A model generated the notes under the pieces. That model was not told the DNA's origin and did not search any database. It saw only the letters and a program-made list of their open reading frames with translations. From Bacillota bacterium (GTDB lineage Bacteria > Bacillota > Clostridia > Lachnospirales > Lachnospiraceae), in NCBI GenBank assembly GCA_023392535.1, contig JAEVYY010000007.1, positions 124,001 through 188,000 of the forward strand: DNA of 64,000 nucleotides. Direction: 5' to 3'. A program made the position numbers and the translations under genes. Positions within the stretch are counted from its first letter, which is position 1. Each line of letters starts with the position of its first letter. Below, one piece after another: positions 35,458 through 43,368 of this stretch.

Positions 35458-36312
35458 ATGAATGGAAGTGAAAAAGGCTGTTCTGACGGTGGATGTACCA
35501 GAGAAACGTGTGAAGGATGTGAATATAGCAGAAAGAGCCTGCTTGCGGAGTTCAATCCGTATAGTACAGTGAAAAAGGTGATTGGTGTTGTAAGTGGCAA
35601 AGGGGGTGTGGGGAAATCCTTTGTTACTTCTATGCTGGCTGTATTAATGAATCGAATGGGGTACAAAGTAGGGATTTTGGATGCCGATGTCACCGGTCCA
35701 TCTATCCCTAGAATGTTTGGTGTCAAAGAGAAGGCTCAGGGAAATGAACTTGGGATCTTGCCCGAAAAAACCAGTTTAAAGATTAAAATCATGTCAGTGA
35801 ATTTATTATTGGAAAAGGAGGATACGCCTGTTATTTGGAGAGGCCCCATACTGGCGAACACTGTCAAACAATTTTGGACAGATATCCTTTGGGAGGAGCT
35901 GGATTATATGTTTATTGATATGCCGCCTGGAACAGGAGATGTTCCATTGACTGTATTTCAATCCATTCCGCTAGACGGAATTGTAATCGTGACTTCCCCT
36001 CAGGATCTCGTTTCCATGATCGTAAAAAAGGCTTATCATATGGCAATGCAAATGAATATTCCGGTTCTGGGATTGGTGGAAAATATGAGTTATGTGAAAT
36101 GTCCTGATTGTGGAAGGGAAATTAATTTGTTTGGGGAAAGTAAATTATCTAAAATAGCAAAGGATATGAGTATTCCGATATTAGGAAGAATTCCAATTGA
36201 CCCCAATATTACGAAACTGATTGAGGAAGGAAGATTTGAAGATTTTTCCTGTGATTATTTAGATGCTGCAGTAGAAAAGATCAACCGCATTTTTGCAAGT
36301 GAGATGAGATAA
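35458..36312 (+). CDS. mrp: Mrp/NBP35-family Fe-S cluster carrier ATPase
   Basis: The 284-residue P-loop ATPase has the deviant Walker A SGKGGVGKS (residues ~44-52), DADVTGPSIPRMF, and the C-terminal cluster-binding CPDC (~residue 218). An N-terminal Cys set (C8, C13, C18, C21) precedes the ATPase domain as in NBP35-type proteins, though spacing differs from yeast. It assembles or transfers 4Fe-4S clusters in the cytosol, fitting the ferredoxin and radical SAM enzymes around. GAAAGGGG precedes the ATG. A long-stem terminator follows. Confidence 0.92.
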   Translation: MNGSEKGCSDGGCTRETCEGCEYSRKSLLAEFNPYSTVKKVIGVVSGKGGVGKSFVTSMLAVLMNRMGYKVGILDADVTGPSIPRMFGVKEKAQGNELGILPEKTSLKIKIMSVNLLLEKEDTPVIWRGPILANTVKQFWTDILWEELDYMFIDMPPGTGDVPLTVFQSIPLDGIVIVTSPQDLVSMIVKKAYHMAMQMNIPVLGLVENMSYVKCPDCGREINLFGESKLSKIAKDMSIPILGRIPIDPNITKLIEEGRFEDFSCDYLDAAVEKINRIFASEMR

Positions 36313-36340
36313 TATTGCTGGGCCATTTCTTGTGCCTGTA

Positions 36341-36391
36341 TAACAATACCCTCCAAACGTTTAAGTTTGGAGGGTATTGTTATAAATTTTA
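36341..36391 (+). terminator. strong terminator after mrp
   Basis: An 18-bp perfect stem (TAACAATACCCTCCAAAC at 36341-36358 with its complement at 36365-36382) has a GTTTAA loop, followed by TAAATTTT. It isolates the peptide locus from the genes upstream. Confidence 0.85.
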
Positions 36392-36551
36392 AAGATAAAA
36401 ACTAAATATTGCGACAATACGAAGTATATTGTCGAGTTGTTATATAAATTAGTGACGAGTTCCTTTTTTCAAATCAAAGAGGTAATGGTAAGATATAGTT
36501 ATAAAAGTAATAAGTCATGAATTATAAAAGAGAAATCTACAGGTATGAAAT

Positions 36552-38318
36552 ATGCAGATAAGCAGTGAGGATAAAAAGATAATAAAAAGAATTTTGTACT
36601 TATTCAGGCCGCATATCAAAAAAGTCATTGTCATTCTCGTATGTATGCTTTTGTCAGCTGGAATAAGTATGATGATTCCAAAGCTGAGCCAGCAGCTAAT
36701 GGACAAGGGACTATTGGCACGCAATTATAAACTGCTTGTTCTATTTACGCTTGCAAGTTTGGCTCTATTCCTAATTGATCAGGGACTGGGCTTCCTGGAA
36801 ACAAAAAACCGGATATATTTAAACTCCATGATTACATACACATTATCAAGAAATGCCTTTAAGCATACACTTTGGATGAAAATAAATTTTTTTAATAATG
36901 CCAATGCTCCGGAAATTATGAGTACCATTGGAATGGATGTAGGAAATATCGGGAGGATTTGCGACAACAGTACATTTTATATACTTTCCAGCATCTTTAA
37001 GATGGTCGGGGGCTTTATCGGATTATTACTAATAGACTTAAGACTAACGATCATAGTCGTGGCAATGGTACCTTTCCGGTATATTTTTGTCAGATGCATT
37101 GCGAAAAAGCGTAAACAGATATTTGAGGAATATATAGAAGTCAATCGGTGTTTTGCCTCATTTTACGGGGATACCTTAGCAGGCATCAAGGAAGTAAAGC
37201 TTTGGGGCATGGACAGAATAAAGATGGGAGAGTATATAAAAGAACAGCGTAAAATAATAAATGCCAATATAAAAATGGGACTCATCGATAAGCTGAATGA
37301 ATTTACAGAGTCGGTATTGTTTCAATTGATTATGGATTTAATTTATATTGTGGGGGCTTATATGGTGTTCCAAAATAGCTTGACCGTCGGGACACTATTT
37401 GCTTTCATTACCTACAGCGACTATGTTACCAGTCCCATATCAGCAATACTCAATATTGGTTATAATTTTGTGAATATAATCCCATCAGCCAAAAGGTATT
37501 ATGACTTCATGGACAAGGAAAGTGAACCTTATAAAGAGAATAGAAATCATATTGCAGTTGGAGCAAAGGACAGTAAAGAGTTTCTTGTATTTGAAGATGT
37601 TTCATTTTCCTATACCGGTGAAAAACAGGTTCTGGATAAAATCAGCTTTGAAATCAATAAAGGTGAAAAGATTGCAATTGTGGGAACCAACGGCTCCGGA
37701 AAAAGCACGATAATGAATCTTCTGCTGAGATTCTATCAACCGGATACAGGAAAAATATTATTGGAGGGGAGAAATATAAATACCATTGACTTAAGGGAAT
37801 ATCGAAAAATGATTTCGGTAGTAAGTCAGGATATACATTTATTTAATACCAGCATAAAAGATAATATTACGCTCGATACAAGAATAAAGGACTTCAATAT
37901 TTACAAAGCAGCCAAAGAATGCGGGGCAAATGAATTTATTGAAAAGCTTCCGGGCAAGTATGACACGATGGTCGGAAGAAACGGCGCCAGGATGTCTGGC
38001 GGAGAGAGACAAAAAATTGCTCTTGCAAGGGCAATTATCAGAGATTCCAAAATACTATTACTTGATGAAGCAACTGCAAATTATGATGTGGAATCTGAGG
38101 CGGCAGTAAATAAATTTATTGGGGAAGAGCTGCATGAAAAGACAGCAATTATCATCAGCCACAAGCCAGACATTTTAAAGTATGTGGATAGGGTGATTAT
38201 TCTGGAACGGGGCAGGATCGTAGATACAGGAAAGCATGAGGAACTTTGCAAGAGGAGCAGTAGATACAAAAAGATGATGGAGACTCATGACGTTTTCAAG
38301 GACAAGCAGTTTATTTGA
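36552..38318 (+). CDS. ABC transporter, fused membrane and ATPase domains, of the RiPP locus
   Basis: This 588-residue half-transporter has six membrane helices (~20-310) and an ATPase domain (~345-575): Walker A GTNGSGKST at ~residue 377, signature MSGGERQKIALARAI at ~480, and LLLDEATANYD. It lacks the N-terminal C39 peptidase of PCAT exporters, so it does not itself remove a leader peptide; that is left to the S8 protease. It lies just upstream of the Cys-rich precursor gene and is the likely exporter of the mature product. The ribosome site is weak (AGGT). The neighbouring RiPP genes follow on the same strand. Confidence 0.88.
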   Translation: MQISSEDKKIIKRILYLFRPHIKKVIVILVCMLLSAGISMMIPKLSQQLMDKGLLARNYKLLVLFTLASLALFLIDQGLGFLETKNRIYLNSMITYTLSRNAFKHTLWMKINFFNNANAPEIMSTIGMDVGNIGRICDNSTFYILSSIFKMVGGFIGLLLIDLRLTIIVVAMVPFRYIFVRCIAKKRKQIFEEYIEVNRCFASFYGDTLAGIKEVKLWGMDRIKMGEYIKEQRKIINANIKMGLIDKLNEFTESVLFQLIMDLIYIVGAYMVFQNSLTVGTLFAFITYSDYVTSPISAILNIGYNFVNIIPSAKRYYDFMDKESEPYKENRNHIAVGAKDSKEFLVFEDVSFSYTGEKQVLDKISFEINKGEKIAIVGTNGSGKSTIMNLLLRFYQPDTGKILLEGRNINTIDLREYRKMISVVSQDIHLFNTSIKDNITLDTRIKDFNIYKAAKECGANEFIEKLPGKYDTMVGRNGARMSGGERQKIALARAIIRDSKILLLDEATANYDVESEAAVNKFIGEELHEKTAIIISHKPDILKYVDRVIILERGRIVDTGKHEELCKRSSRYKKMMETHDVFKDKQFI

Positions 38319-38437
38319 ATGGATATTGATTCCCTGTATTTAACCTCGAGGAAATAATAGGGATTCAGTATAGAGTAAATGTCCAGAGTAGCGCGAACTT
38401 TGGCATTCGAAGATTAAATTGTAAGGAGGTGAATTAA

Positions 38438-38656
38438 ATGAGAAAATTAGGAAAAAAAGAGCATGAAATGCTAGAAACTGTTGAGGCGTATTGTACATGT
38501 ACGAGTGGCTGCATTGTGAGTTGCTCTTGTGGCTGTCAGTGTTCAAAAAGTATTGCTAGTGCTAGTGGACGTATTTCTTTATCTGGTAGTAATAGTACTA
38601 ATAATAAATATGCAGCAAATACTAATGTAACTAACGGTACGGTATATAACTCTTAA
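38438..38656 (+). CDS. Cys-rich RiPP precursor peptide (CLI_3235-class-like)
   Basis: The 72-residue peptide is a likely ribosomal natural-product precursor. Residues 1-18 (MRKLGKKEHEMLETVEAY) look like a leader; residues 19-35 hold seven Cys (19, 21, 25, 29, 31, 33, 35) separated mostly by Ser, Thr and Gly; residues 36-72 are a Ser/Thr/Asn-rich tail. It resembles the CLI_3235-class precursors that go with the CcpM radical SAM enzyme encoded next. TAAGGAGGTGA is a near-perfect ribosome site, in line with high expression. A hairpin terminator follows, giving more precursor than enzyme. Modification type (thioether or other) is unknown. Confidence 0.82.
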   Translation: MRKLGKKEHEMLETVEAYCTCTSGCIVSCSCGCQCSKSIASASGRISLSGSNSTNNKYAANTNVTNGTVYNS

Positions 38657-38688
38657 ATAATAATTCTAAATTACTTTTAATTTGCAAA

Positions 38689-38728
38689 TCCAGCAAAGGG
38701 ATAAATCCCTTTGCTGGACTAGTTTTAA
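38689..38728 (+). terminator. attenuating terminator between precursor and maturase
   Basis: A 13-bp stem, TCCAGCAAAGGGA / TCCCTTTGCTGGA (loop TAAA), at 38689-38718 is followed by CTAGTTTT. The weak T run suggests partial termination, allowing some read-through into the radical SAM gene. Confidence 0.75.
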
Positions 38729-38747
38729 ATATGAGAGGAGATAGTTT

Positions 38748-40211
38748 ATGTTTGAATCAAAACCGTTTATTTATCCTTTCTGTACAGCAGGAGGATGCTA
38801 TGTCTATGATGTTAACAAAAATAGAATCATTCGTGTAAGTAAAGAAACGTATGTGTATCTGGGCGGAGAGACAAATGAGCTTACTCCCATAACGGAACAT
38901 GAAATCAATAAAATGCGAATAGAAGGTTTTTTATCTGACAAGAAGTATAAAAATATATTACATCCTGCAAGTAAGAGTCTGGAAAATATACTTGACAGTG
39001 CTTTGCAGAAAATAACGTTACAGGTAACGCAGCAATGTAATCTGCGTTGTGAATATTGTATCTATTCGGGAGATGCCGGAAATTACCGGAATAGGACACA
39101 TCAAAATAAGAAGATGAGCCTAGAGATGGCAAAAAAAGGGATTGATTTTCTGATTGCTCATTCTCAGGATTCCAATAAATTAAATGTGGGATTTTATGGC
39201 GGAGAACCTCTTTTAGAGTTTGAACTTATAAAAAAATGTATACTATATGCAAAAGAACAAGCAGAAGGAAAAGATATATCCTTTTATATAACAACAAATG
39301 CAACGTTGCTGACGGAAGAAATCATCAAGTATTTATATGAAAATGATATTATGCTTACCATCAGTCTGGATGGACCAAAAGAAATTCATAACAAAAACAG
39401 AAAATTTGCCGGCAGCGGGGCAGGCTCCTTTGATAAAATAATGGAAAATCTGGAAACCCTCAAAGAAAGATATCCGGACTATTTAAATAAAATAATGTTT
39501 AATGCAGTCATGGATCCGGAGGCAGATTTTAAATGTATATCGGAGTTCTTTGTGAATTACGATACGATAAAGGATATCAACCAAATGGCTACTATGCCTT
39601 CTAACAATTATGCGGAAGAATCAATAAATATGGATGAAAATTTTAGGGCGGATTATAACTATGAATTCTTCAAGATCTTCTTAAACAAACTGGGTCGGCT
39701 TAATAACAAATATGTATGTAAGTTTAATCTCGCGTATTTTGAAAAATTAAAAAACACTTATCACGAAAAAAGAACACCTACATCAGGACTTCACGATTTT
39801 GGGCATCCGGGAGGTCCGTGTATACCAGGAGAATTAAGGCTGTTTATGAATGCAGATGGTGTTTTATACCCTTGTGAGAGGGTCAGCGAACTATCTGATG
39901 TAATGAAAATAGGAACGATAGAAAAAGGTTTTGATATAGAAAAGTGTCAGAGAATTCTTAACATAGGTAAAATTACCGAGAAAAAATGCTTAAACTGCTG
40001 GGCTTTTCGATACTGTTCGCAATGTGCTGCTCTTGCAGATGACACAAAAAATCTTACGGCTGAAAAAAGACTGCAGCAATGCGAGAGTACCATCATAGAT
40101 GTAGAAGAATATTTAAAAAACTACTGTACATTATTGGAGCTGGGATATGATTTTGAAGAGGAAGATGACTATCCTATTATTCAAGTCACGAAAAAACAAG
40201 TGGAGGCATAA
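38748..40211 (+). CDS. ccpM: radical SAM/SPASM peptide maturase (CcpM-like)
   Basis: The 487-residue enzyme has an N-terminal ~85-residue region with a RiPP-recognition-like character, the radical SAM motif CNLRCEYC (C97, C101, C104), and GGEPLLEF and SLDGP strand motifs of the barrel. A SPASM-type C-terminal domain binds auxiliary clusters through C358, C376, C414, C417, C423, C426 and C445. It matches the Cys-rich-peptide maturase CcpM type, expected to install thioether or other links on the precursor. Its gene overlaps nothing and follows the attenuator; GAGAGGAG precedes the ATG. Cluster numbers and product need experiment. Confidence 0.88.
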   Translation: MFESKPFIYPFCTAGGCYVYDVNKNRIIRVSKETYVYLGGETNELTPITEHEINKMRIEGFLSDKKYKNILHPASKSLENILDSALQKITLQVTQQCNLRCEYCIYSGDAGNYRNRTHQNKKMSLEMAKKGIDFLIAHSQDSNKLNVGFYGGEPLLEFELIKKCILYAKEQAEGKDISFYITTNATLLTEEIIKYLYENDIMLTISLDGPKEIHNKNRKFAGSGAGSFDKIMENLETLKERYPDYLNKIMFNAVMDPEADFKCISEFFVNYDTIKDINQMATMPSNNYAEESINMDENFRADYNYEFFKIFLNKLGRLNNKYVCKFNLAYFEKLKNTYHEKRTPTSGLHDFGHPGGPCIPGELRLFMNADGVLYPCERVSELSDVMKIGTIEKGFDIEKCQRILNIGKITEKKCLNCWAFRYCSQCAALADDTKNLTAEKRLQQCESTIIDVEEYLKNYCTLLELGYDFEEEDDYPIIQVTKKQVEA

Positions 40212-40214
40212 GGT

Positions 40215-41330
40215 ATGATACAAAAACAAAGATTGCTGGTATATCCTTTTGACAATAACTTTTTCTCTGCGTTAAAGAATGCGGAGCTTCTATGCGGATA
40301 TGAGATTACGAAATTAGTCTCTCCCAAGGGATGGGGACTTGTAGGAAAAGACGCAGGAAGTGCAGGCAAGTGGAAGGAAATGGGTATAAGAGTAGAGGGG
40401 AATTTTCAAGATGCGTTGGGTGATTGCGATGCGGTGCTCTTTGTTGATTCTCATCTGAAGTTGGATTTTGAAAAACTAGTTTATCCTAAAATGCTGGAAG
40501 CCATAGCGGGAAAGAAGAATATCCTGTGTGATATAAATGTAGAAGATAAAATTAAAAAGGAACTAGTGAAGCATGCTTCAGATAATGGAGTAAGCTGTGA
40601 TTTTCTTCGTGGTAACATGGTATGGACATCCCCTCCAACAAGTGAAATTTTTAATTTGAATACACCTGTTATTTTCGTATTGGGAATGGCGGAGAGAACA
40701 AATAAGTTTGAAGTACAACTCGCGCTTAGGAAAAGGTTGATGAAAGAAGGATATAAAGTGAGCCAGATCGGTACAAAAGCTTATTGTGAGCTTTTCGGAT
40801 TTCACTCCATGCCGGATTTCATGTATGGCAACAGCTTATCGGAGTCCGAAAAAATAACGTTATTCAATCATTATGTTAAGAAAATGGAAAAAGAAGAAAA
40901 GCCGGATGTGATTATTATCGGACTGCCCGGTGGGACAATGAAATTTAATAACAAGTATACGAGTCATTATGGGATTACATCCTATGAAATATCGCAGGCT
41001 GTTGTCCCGGACGCGGCCATTTACAGCGTCCTGTACGAGGAATATAAACCAGCATTTTTTAATAATCTATGCACATCCCTGCAGTATAAATTAGGCTTTG
41101 AAGTGGATTGTTTCAACATATCAAATTACCAATTTGACTGGATCAGATCTGATTCTTCCGAGGAAATGACCTTTACACTGCTGGATTCAAAGGCTATTTC
41201 TAAAAAAAATAAAAAACTTGCTGGAATGGAAAGACCGATCTATCAAATTCTTGAGGAAAAGGATGAGGATGAAATGTGCAGATTTATATTGGATAAATTA
41301 ATGAGTTATGCAGAGGTATCGGCTTTTTAA
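40215..41330 (+). CDS. peptide maturation system protein (TIGR04066-like), degenerate P-loop
   Basis: The 371-residue protein matches the clostridial peptide-maturation family named TIGR04066 as I recall it; its activity is unknown. It starts three bases after ccpM. The N-terminal half (~1-140) is a Rossmann-like domain (DAVLFVDSHLKL). The C-terminal half begins TPVIFVLGMAERTNKFEVQLAL: G157 and K164 recall a P-loop, but the Gly-Lys-Ser/Thr is changed to N-K-F, so ATP binding is doubtful. KPDVIIIGLPGG follows. The same arrangement recurs in the C-terminal part of the S8 protease two genes on. Confidence 0.8.
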   Translation: MIQKQRLLVYPFDNNFFSALKNAELLCGYEITKLVSPKGWGLVGKDAGSAGKWKEMGIRVEGNFQDALGDCDAVLFVDSHLKLDFEKLVYPKMLEAIAGKKNILCDINVEDKIKKELVKHASDNGVSCDFLRGNMVWTSPPTSEIFNLNTPVIFVLGMAERTNKFEVQLALRKRLMKEGYKVSQIGTKAYCELFGFHSMPDFMYGNSLSESEKITLFNHYVKKMEKEEKPDVIIIGLPGGTMKFNNKYTSHYGITSYEISQAVVPDAAIYSVLYEEYKPAFFNNLCTSLQYKLGFEVDCFNISNYQFDWIRSDSSEEMTFTLLDSKAISKKNKKLAGMERPIYQILEEKDEDEMCRFILDKLMSYAEVSAF

Positions 41331-41335
41331 GGAGG

Positions 41336-41602
41336 GTGAAAATGGAGCATATAGAGAAAAGACTGGACAAAATATTGAAAAATAGATTTGGCTTGGAAAT
41401 GAATTCAATCAAAGAGGCCTTGAGAGATAAAAAACTTTTGGGCCAAGAGTTCGGCATGCTTCCCAGAGACTTATTATATTTATTTTTTGATATTGAAACT
41501 GAATTTTTAATAAGAATTCCGCAAGAAGCTGTTGCCTGCGGTGAATTCAATACCTATAACAACATCTGCAAAATCATATATAACGAACTGAGAAATGAAT
41601 AG
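41336..41602 (+). CDS. acyl-carrier-like maturation protein lacking the attachment Ser
   Basis: The 88-residue protein aligns by eye to acyl carrier proteins: LLGQEFGMLPRDLLYLFFDI followed by EFLIRIPQEA and a final helix. In true carriers the second helix starts with G-x-D-S-L; here that position reads GMLPR, with no serine to hold phosphopantetheine. It therefore probably works as a docking or scaffold protein rather than a carrier. It matches the ACP-related member of the peptide maturation system. AAGGAGGG is 6-7 bases before the ATG, and the S8 gene starts within its last 8 bases. Confidence 0.78.
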   Translation: MKMEHIEKRLDKILKNRFGLEMNSIKEALRDKKLLGQEFGMLPRDLLYLFFDIETEFLIRIPQEAVACGEFNTYNNICKIIYNELRNE

Positions 41603-43181
41603 ACAGGTAAAAATTGTTATTATAGACGATGGGGTCAATGAAAAGCTTTATAACGCAGGGAGTCTGTGGCTGAATCTTGAAGTGACCAGAGACCAACAAA
41701 TACGTAAGCGGGCGGATGACTGCCCGTATAAGCCCAGCCACGGCACCACATGCGGGGCAATCATCAAGAAATACAGTCCGGATGCGCTATTGGGCAGTAT
41801 AAAAGTGCTGAATGAGACAGGGCGCGGAGTCAGAGACCAGCTTGTTACAGCTCTTTGTTGGTGCGCGGACAATGACATAAAGCTTGTAAATTTAAGTCTT
41901 GGCACAATTGACTTCAGGGATTATGAAGCGGTGCGGATGGCTGTAAACTATGCTGAGCGAAGGGGAGTCATCATTGTAGCAGCATGTAATAATGGGAATA
42001 TATTTACGCAACCAGCCTCTCTATCGAATGTAATCGGAGTAAAATGTGATATGGAAGGCAAATTGAAGGAAGGACAGTATAGATACCATTGTTATCCCCT
42101 GGATGGAATTGACATAACAGCTTGCGCAGCCCACTTTCTCTTGAAATATGATGACGGTGGAAAAACAACATCTCCATGCAACAGTTTTGCGGCGCCCATG
42201 ATAACTGCCGTGGTCTGTAATATTTTACAGCAGAGCCCGTCCATGTCCTTTCAGGAAATGAAGCGCAAACTTGCACAGGGCGCGGAAAATACTTTGCTGG
42301 AGAACTGGCATGCAAACATGTCCCCGAGAGCTGATTGGATAGAGAACGCAATTGTATTTAATGTAAGCTGCTCTAAAATAAAGGTACCTTTTAGTGGTAC
42401 TAGAATTAACGAAATAGACATTGTATGTGATAAGAATGAAGAAAATATAGAAAGAGTTCTTGAATACTTAAAGGAGAGTGAGGAAATCTTAAATGGAATT
42501 GATACGGTAATAGCCAATTTTTCTCATTTAACCCGTGTAGTAAATGAAACAAGTCTGCTTAATTTGGTCCGTTTCCTTGAAAGTAAGGATAAGAACCTGG
42601 TCTGTCTTGACGACAAGATGCTTTATAAGAACTTTTACAATAATTACAGCGGCGAAAGAATTAAAATATTTCATCCGTCAGTCTATGCAAATGTAACAAT
42701 TGGTGAAAAATTAAACATTGATGTGCCTGTGATAGCTATTTATGATTTTAGCGGTATCGAATTTCTTAATTGTATCGGAAACTTGAAGGATATTTTTCGG
42801 GAAAAGGGTTATAACGCTATTGCGGTGTCGGATACTTGCATAGGAATGGCAGCAGGAATCGAATATTTGCCTTGTATGGGAATGACACCGTGGAGTGAGT
42901 CCGATCATACCACCCTGGAACACTTAAACAGGATATATAACCCCGATATCATACTTATAGGTATCGATGCTTTCAATAGAGAATCCGATTATTTGGAAAC
43001 ACTGGAAAAAAAGTACGAAATAGATATTAAGTGTTGTATTGCACATAATGCAATCGATCCTGTTACAGGATGTGAAAATTTTAAGGTCCGCATAGAGGAT
43101 GGGGGTAAATATTATGCCGAGATATTATATAATAATATCATTGAATTGTTTTTAAAAAATAATAAGCTTAGCGGAGCATAA
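41595..43181 (+). CDS. subtilisin-like (S8) protease fused to a TIGR04066-like domain
   Basis: The 528-residue protein has an N-terminal subtilase domain (~1-245): Asp in VIIDDGV (D11), His in SHGTT (H49), oxyanion Asn in ACNNG (N132) and Ser in NSFAAP (S197; usually GTSMAAP). The full triad is present, so it may remove the leader peptide. No signal peptide, so it acts inside the cell. The rest (~275-525) resembles the neighbouring maturation protein: VPVIAIYDF, a helix pattern, then NPDIILIGIDAF, without the P-loop lysine. Such a fusion suggests the protease sits on the maturase complex. A terminator follows. Confidence 0.85.
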   Translation: MNRQVKIVIIDDGVNEKLYNAGSLWLNLEVTRDQQIRKRADDCPYKPSHGTTCGAIIKKYSPDALLGSIKVLNETGRGVRDQLVTALCWCADNDIKLVNLSLGTIDFRDYEAVRMAVNYAERRGVIIVAACNNGNIFTQPASLSNVIGVKCDMEGKLKEGQYRYHCYPLDGIDITACAAHFLLKYDDGGKTTSPCNSFAAPMITAVVCNILQQSPSMSFQEMKRKLAQGAENTLLENWHANMSPRADWIENAIVFNVSCSKIKVPFSGTRINEIDIVCDKNEENIERVLEYLKESEEILNGIDTVIANFSHLTRVVNETSLLNLVRFLESKDKNLVCLDDKMLYKNFYNNYSGERIKIFHPSVYANVTIGEKLNIDVPVIAIYDFSGIEFLNCIGNLKDIFREKGYNAIAVSDTCIGMAAGIEYLPCMGMTPWSESDHTTLEHLNRIYNPDIILIGIDAFNRESDYLETLEKKYEIDIKCCIAHNAIDPVTGCENFKVRIEDGGKYYAEILYNNIIELFLKNNKLSGA

Positions 43182-43191
43182 GACAGTGTTG

Positions 43192-43216
43192 AGCCCCATA
43201 CAAGGGGCTTTTATTT
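43192..43216 (+). terminator. terminator ending the RiPP operon
   Basis: Stem AGCCCC / GGGGCT with loop ATACAA is followed by TTTATTTAT, 10 bases after the S8 stop. Confidence 0.8.
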
Positions 43217-43236
43217 ATCATTAAGGTGATAAGGAA

Positions 43237-43265
43237 TTGACATTTTGACTTGCTTTACATATGAT
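43237..43265 (+). promoter_or_regulatory. promoter of the first ABC pair
   Basis: TTGACA (43237-43242), 17-base spacer, TATGAT (43260-43265). A Fur-box-like ATGATAATTATAAATAATTG overlaps the -10 region but is a poor match. Confidence 0.6.
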
Positions 43266-43315
43266 AATTATAAATAATTGAGGTTTCCTAGAGGCCTCAA
43301 AAAAATTATCCTTGG

Positions 43316-43331
43316 GTTAGTCAAAACTAAC
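43316..43331. promoter_or_regulatory. regulon operator copy 1 (GTTAGT-CAAA-ACTAAC)
   Basis: Perfect 6-bp arms with a 4-base spacer, in the leader of the first ABC gene. The same site occurs at 47781, 51338, 54607 and 56882. Confidence 0.75.
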
Positions 43332-43368
43332 TTTAAGAATCGCTAAAAAGTTTAGGAGGATAGACCGA

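Noticed and set aside
43260..43280. Fur box over the ABC pair 1 promoter
   Set aside because: The AT-rich stretch matches GATAAT-type boxes on one side only; too weak to list as an operator.
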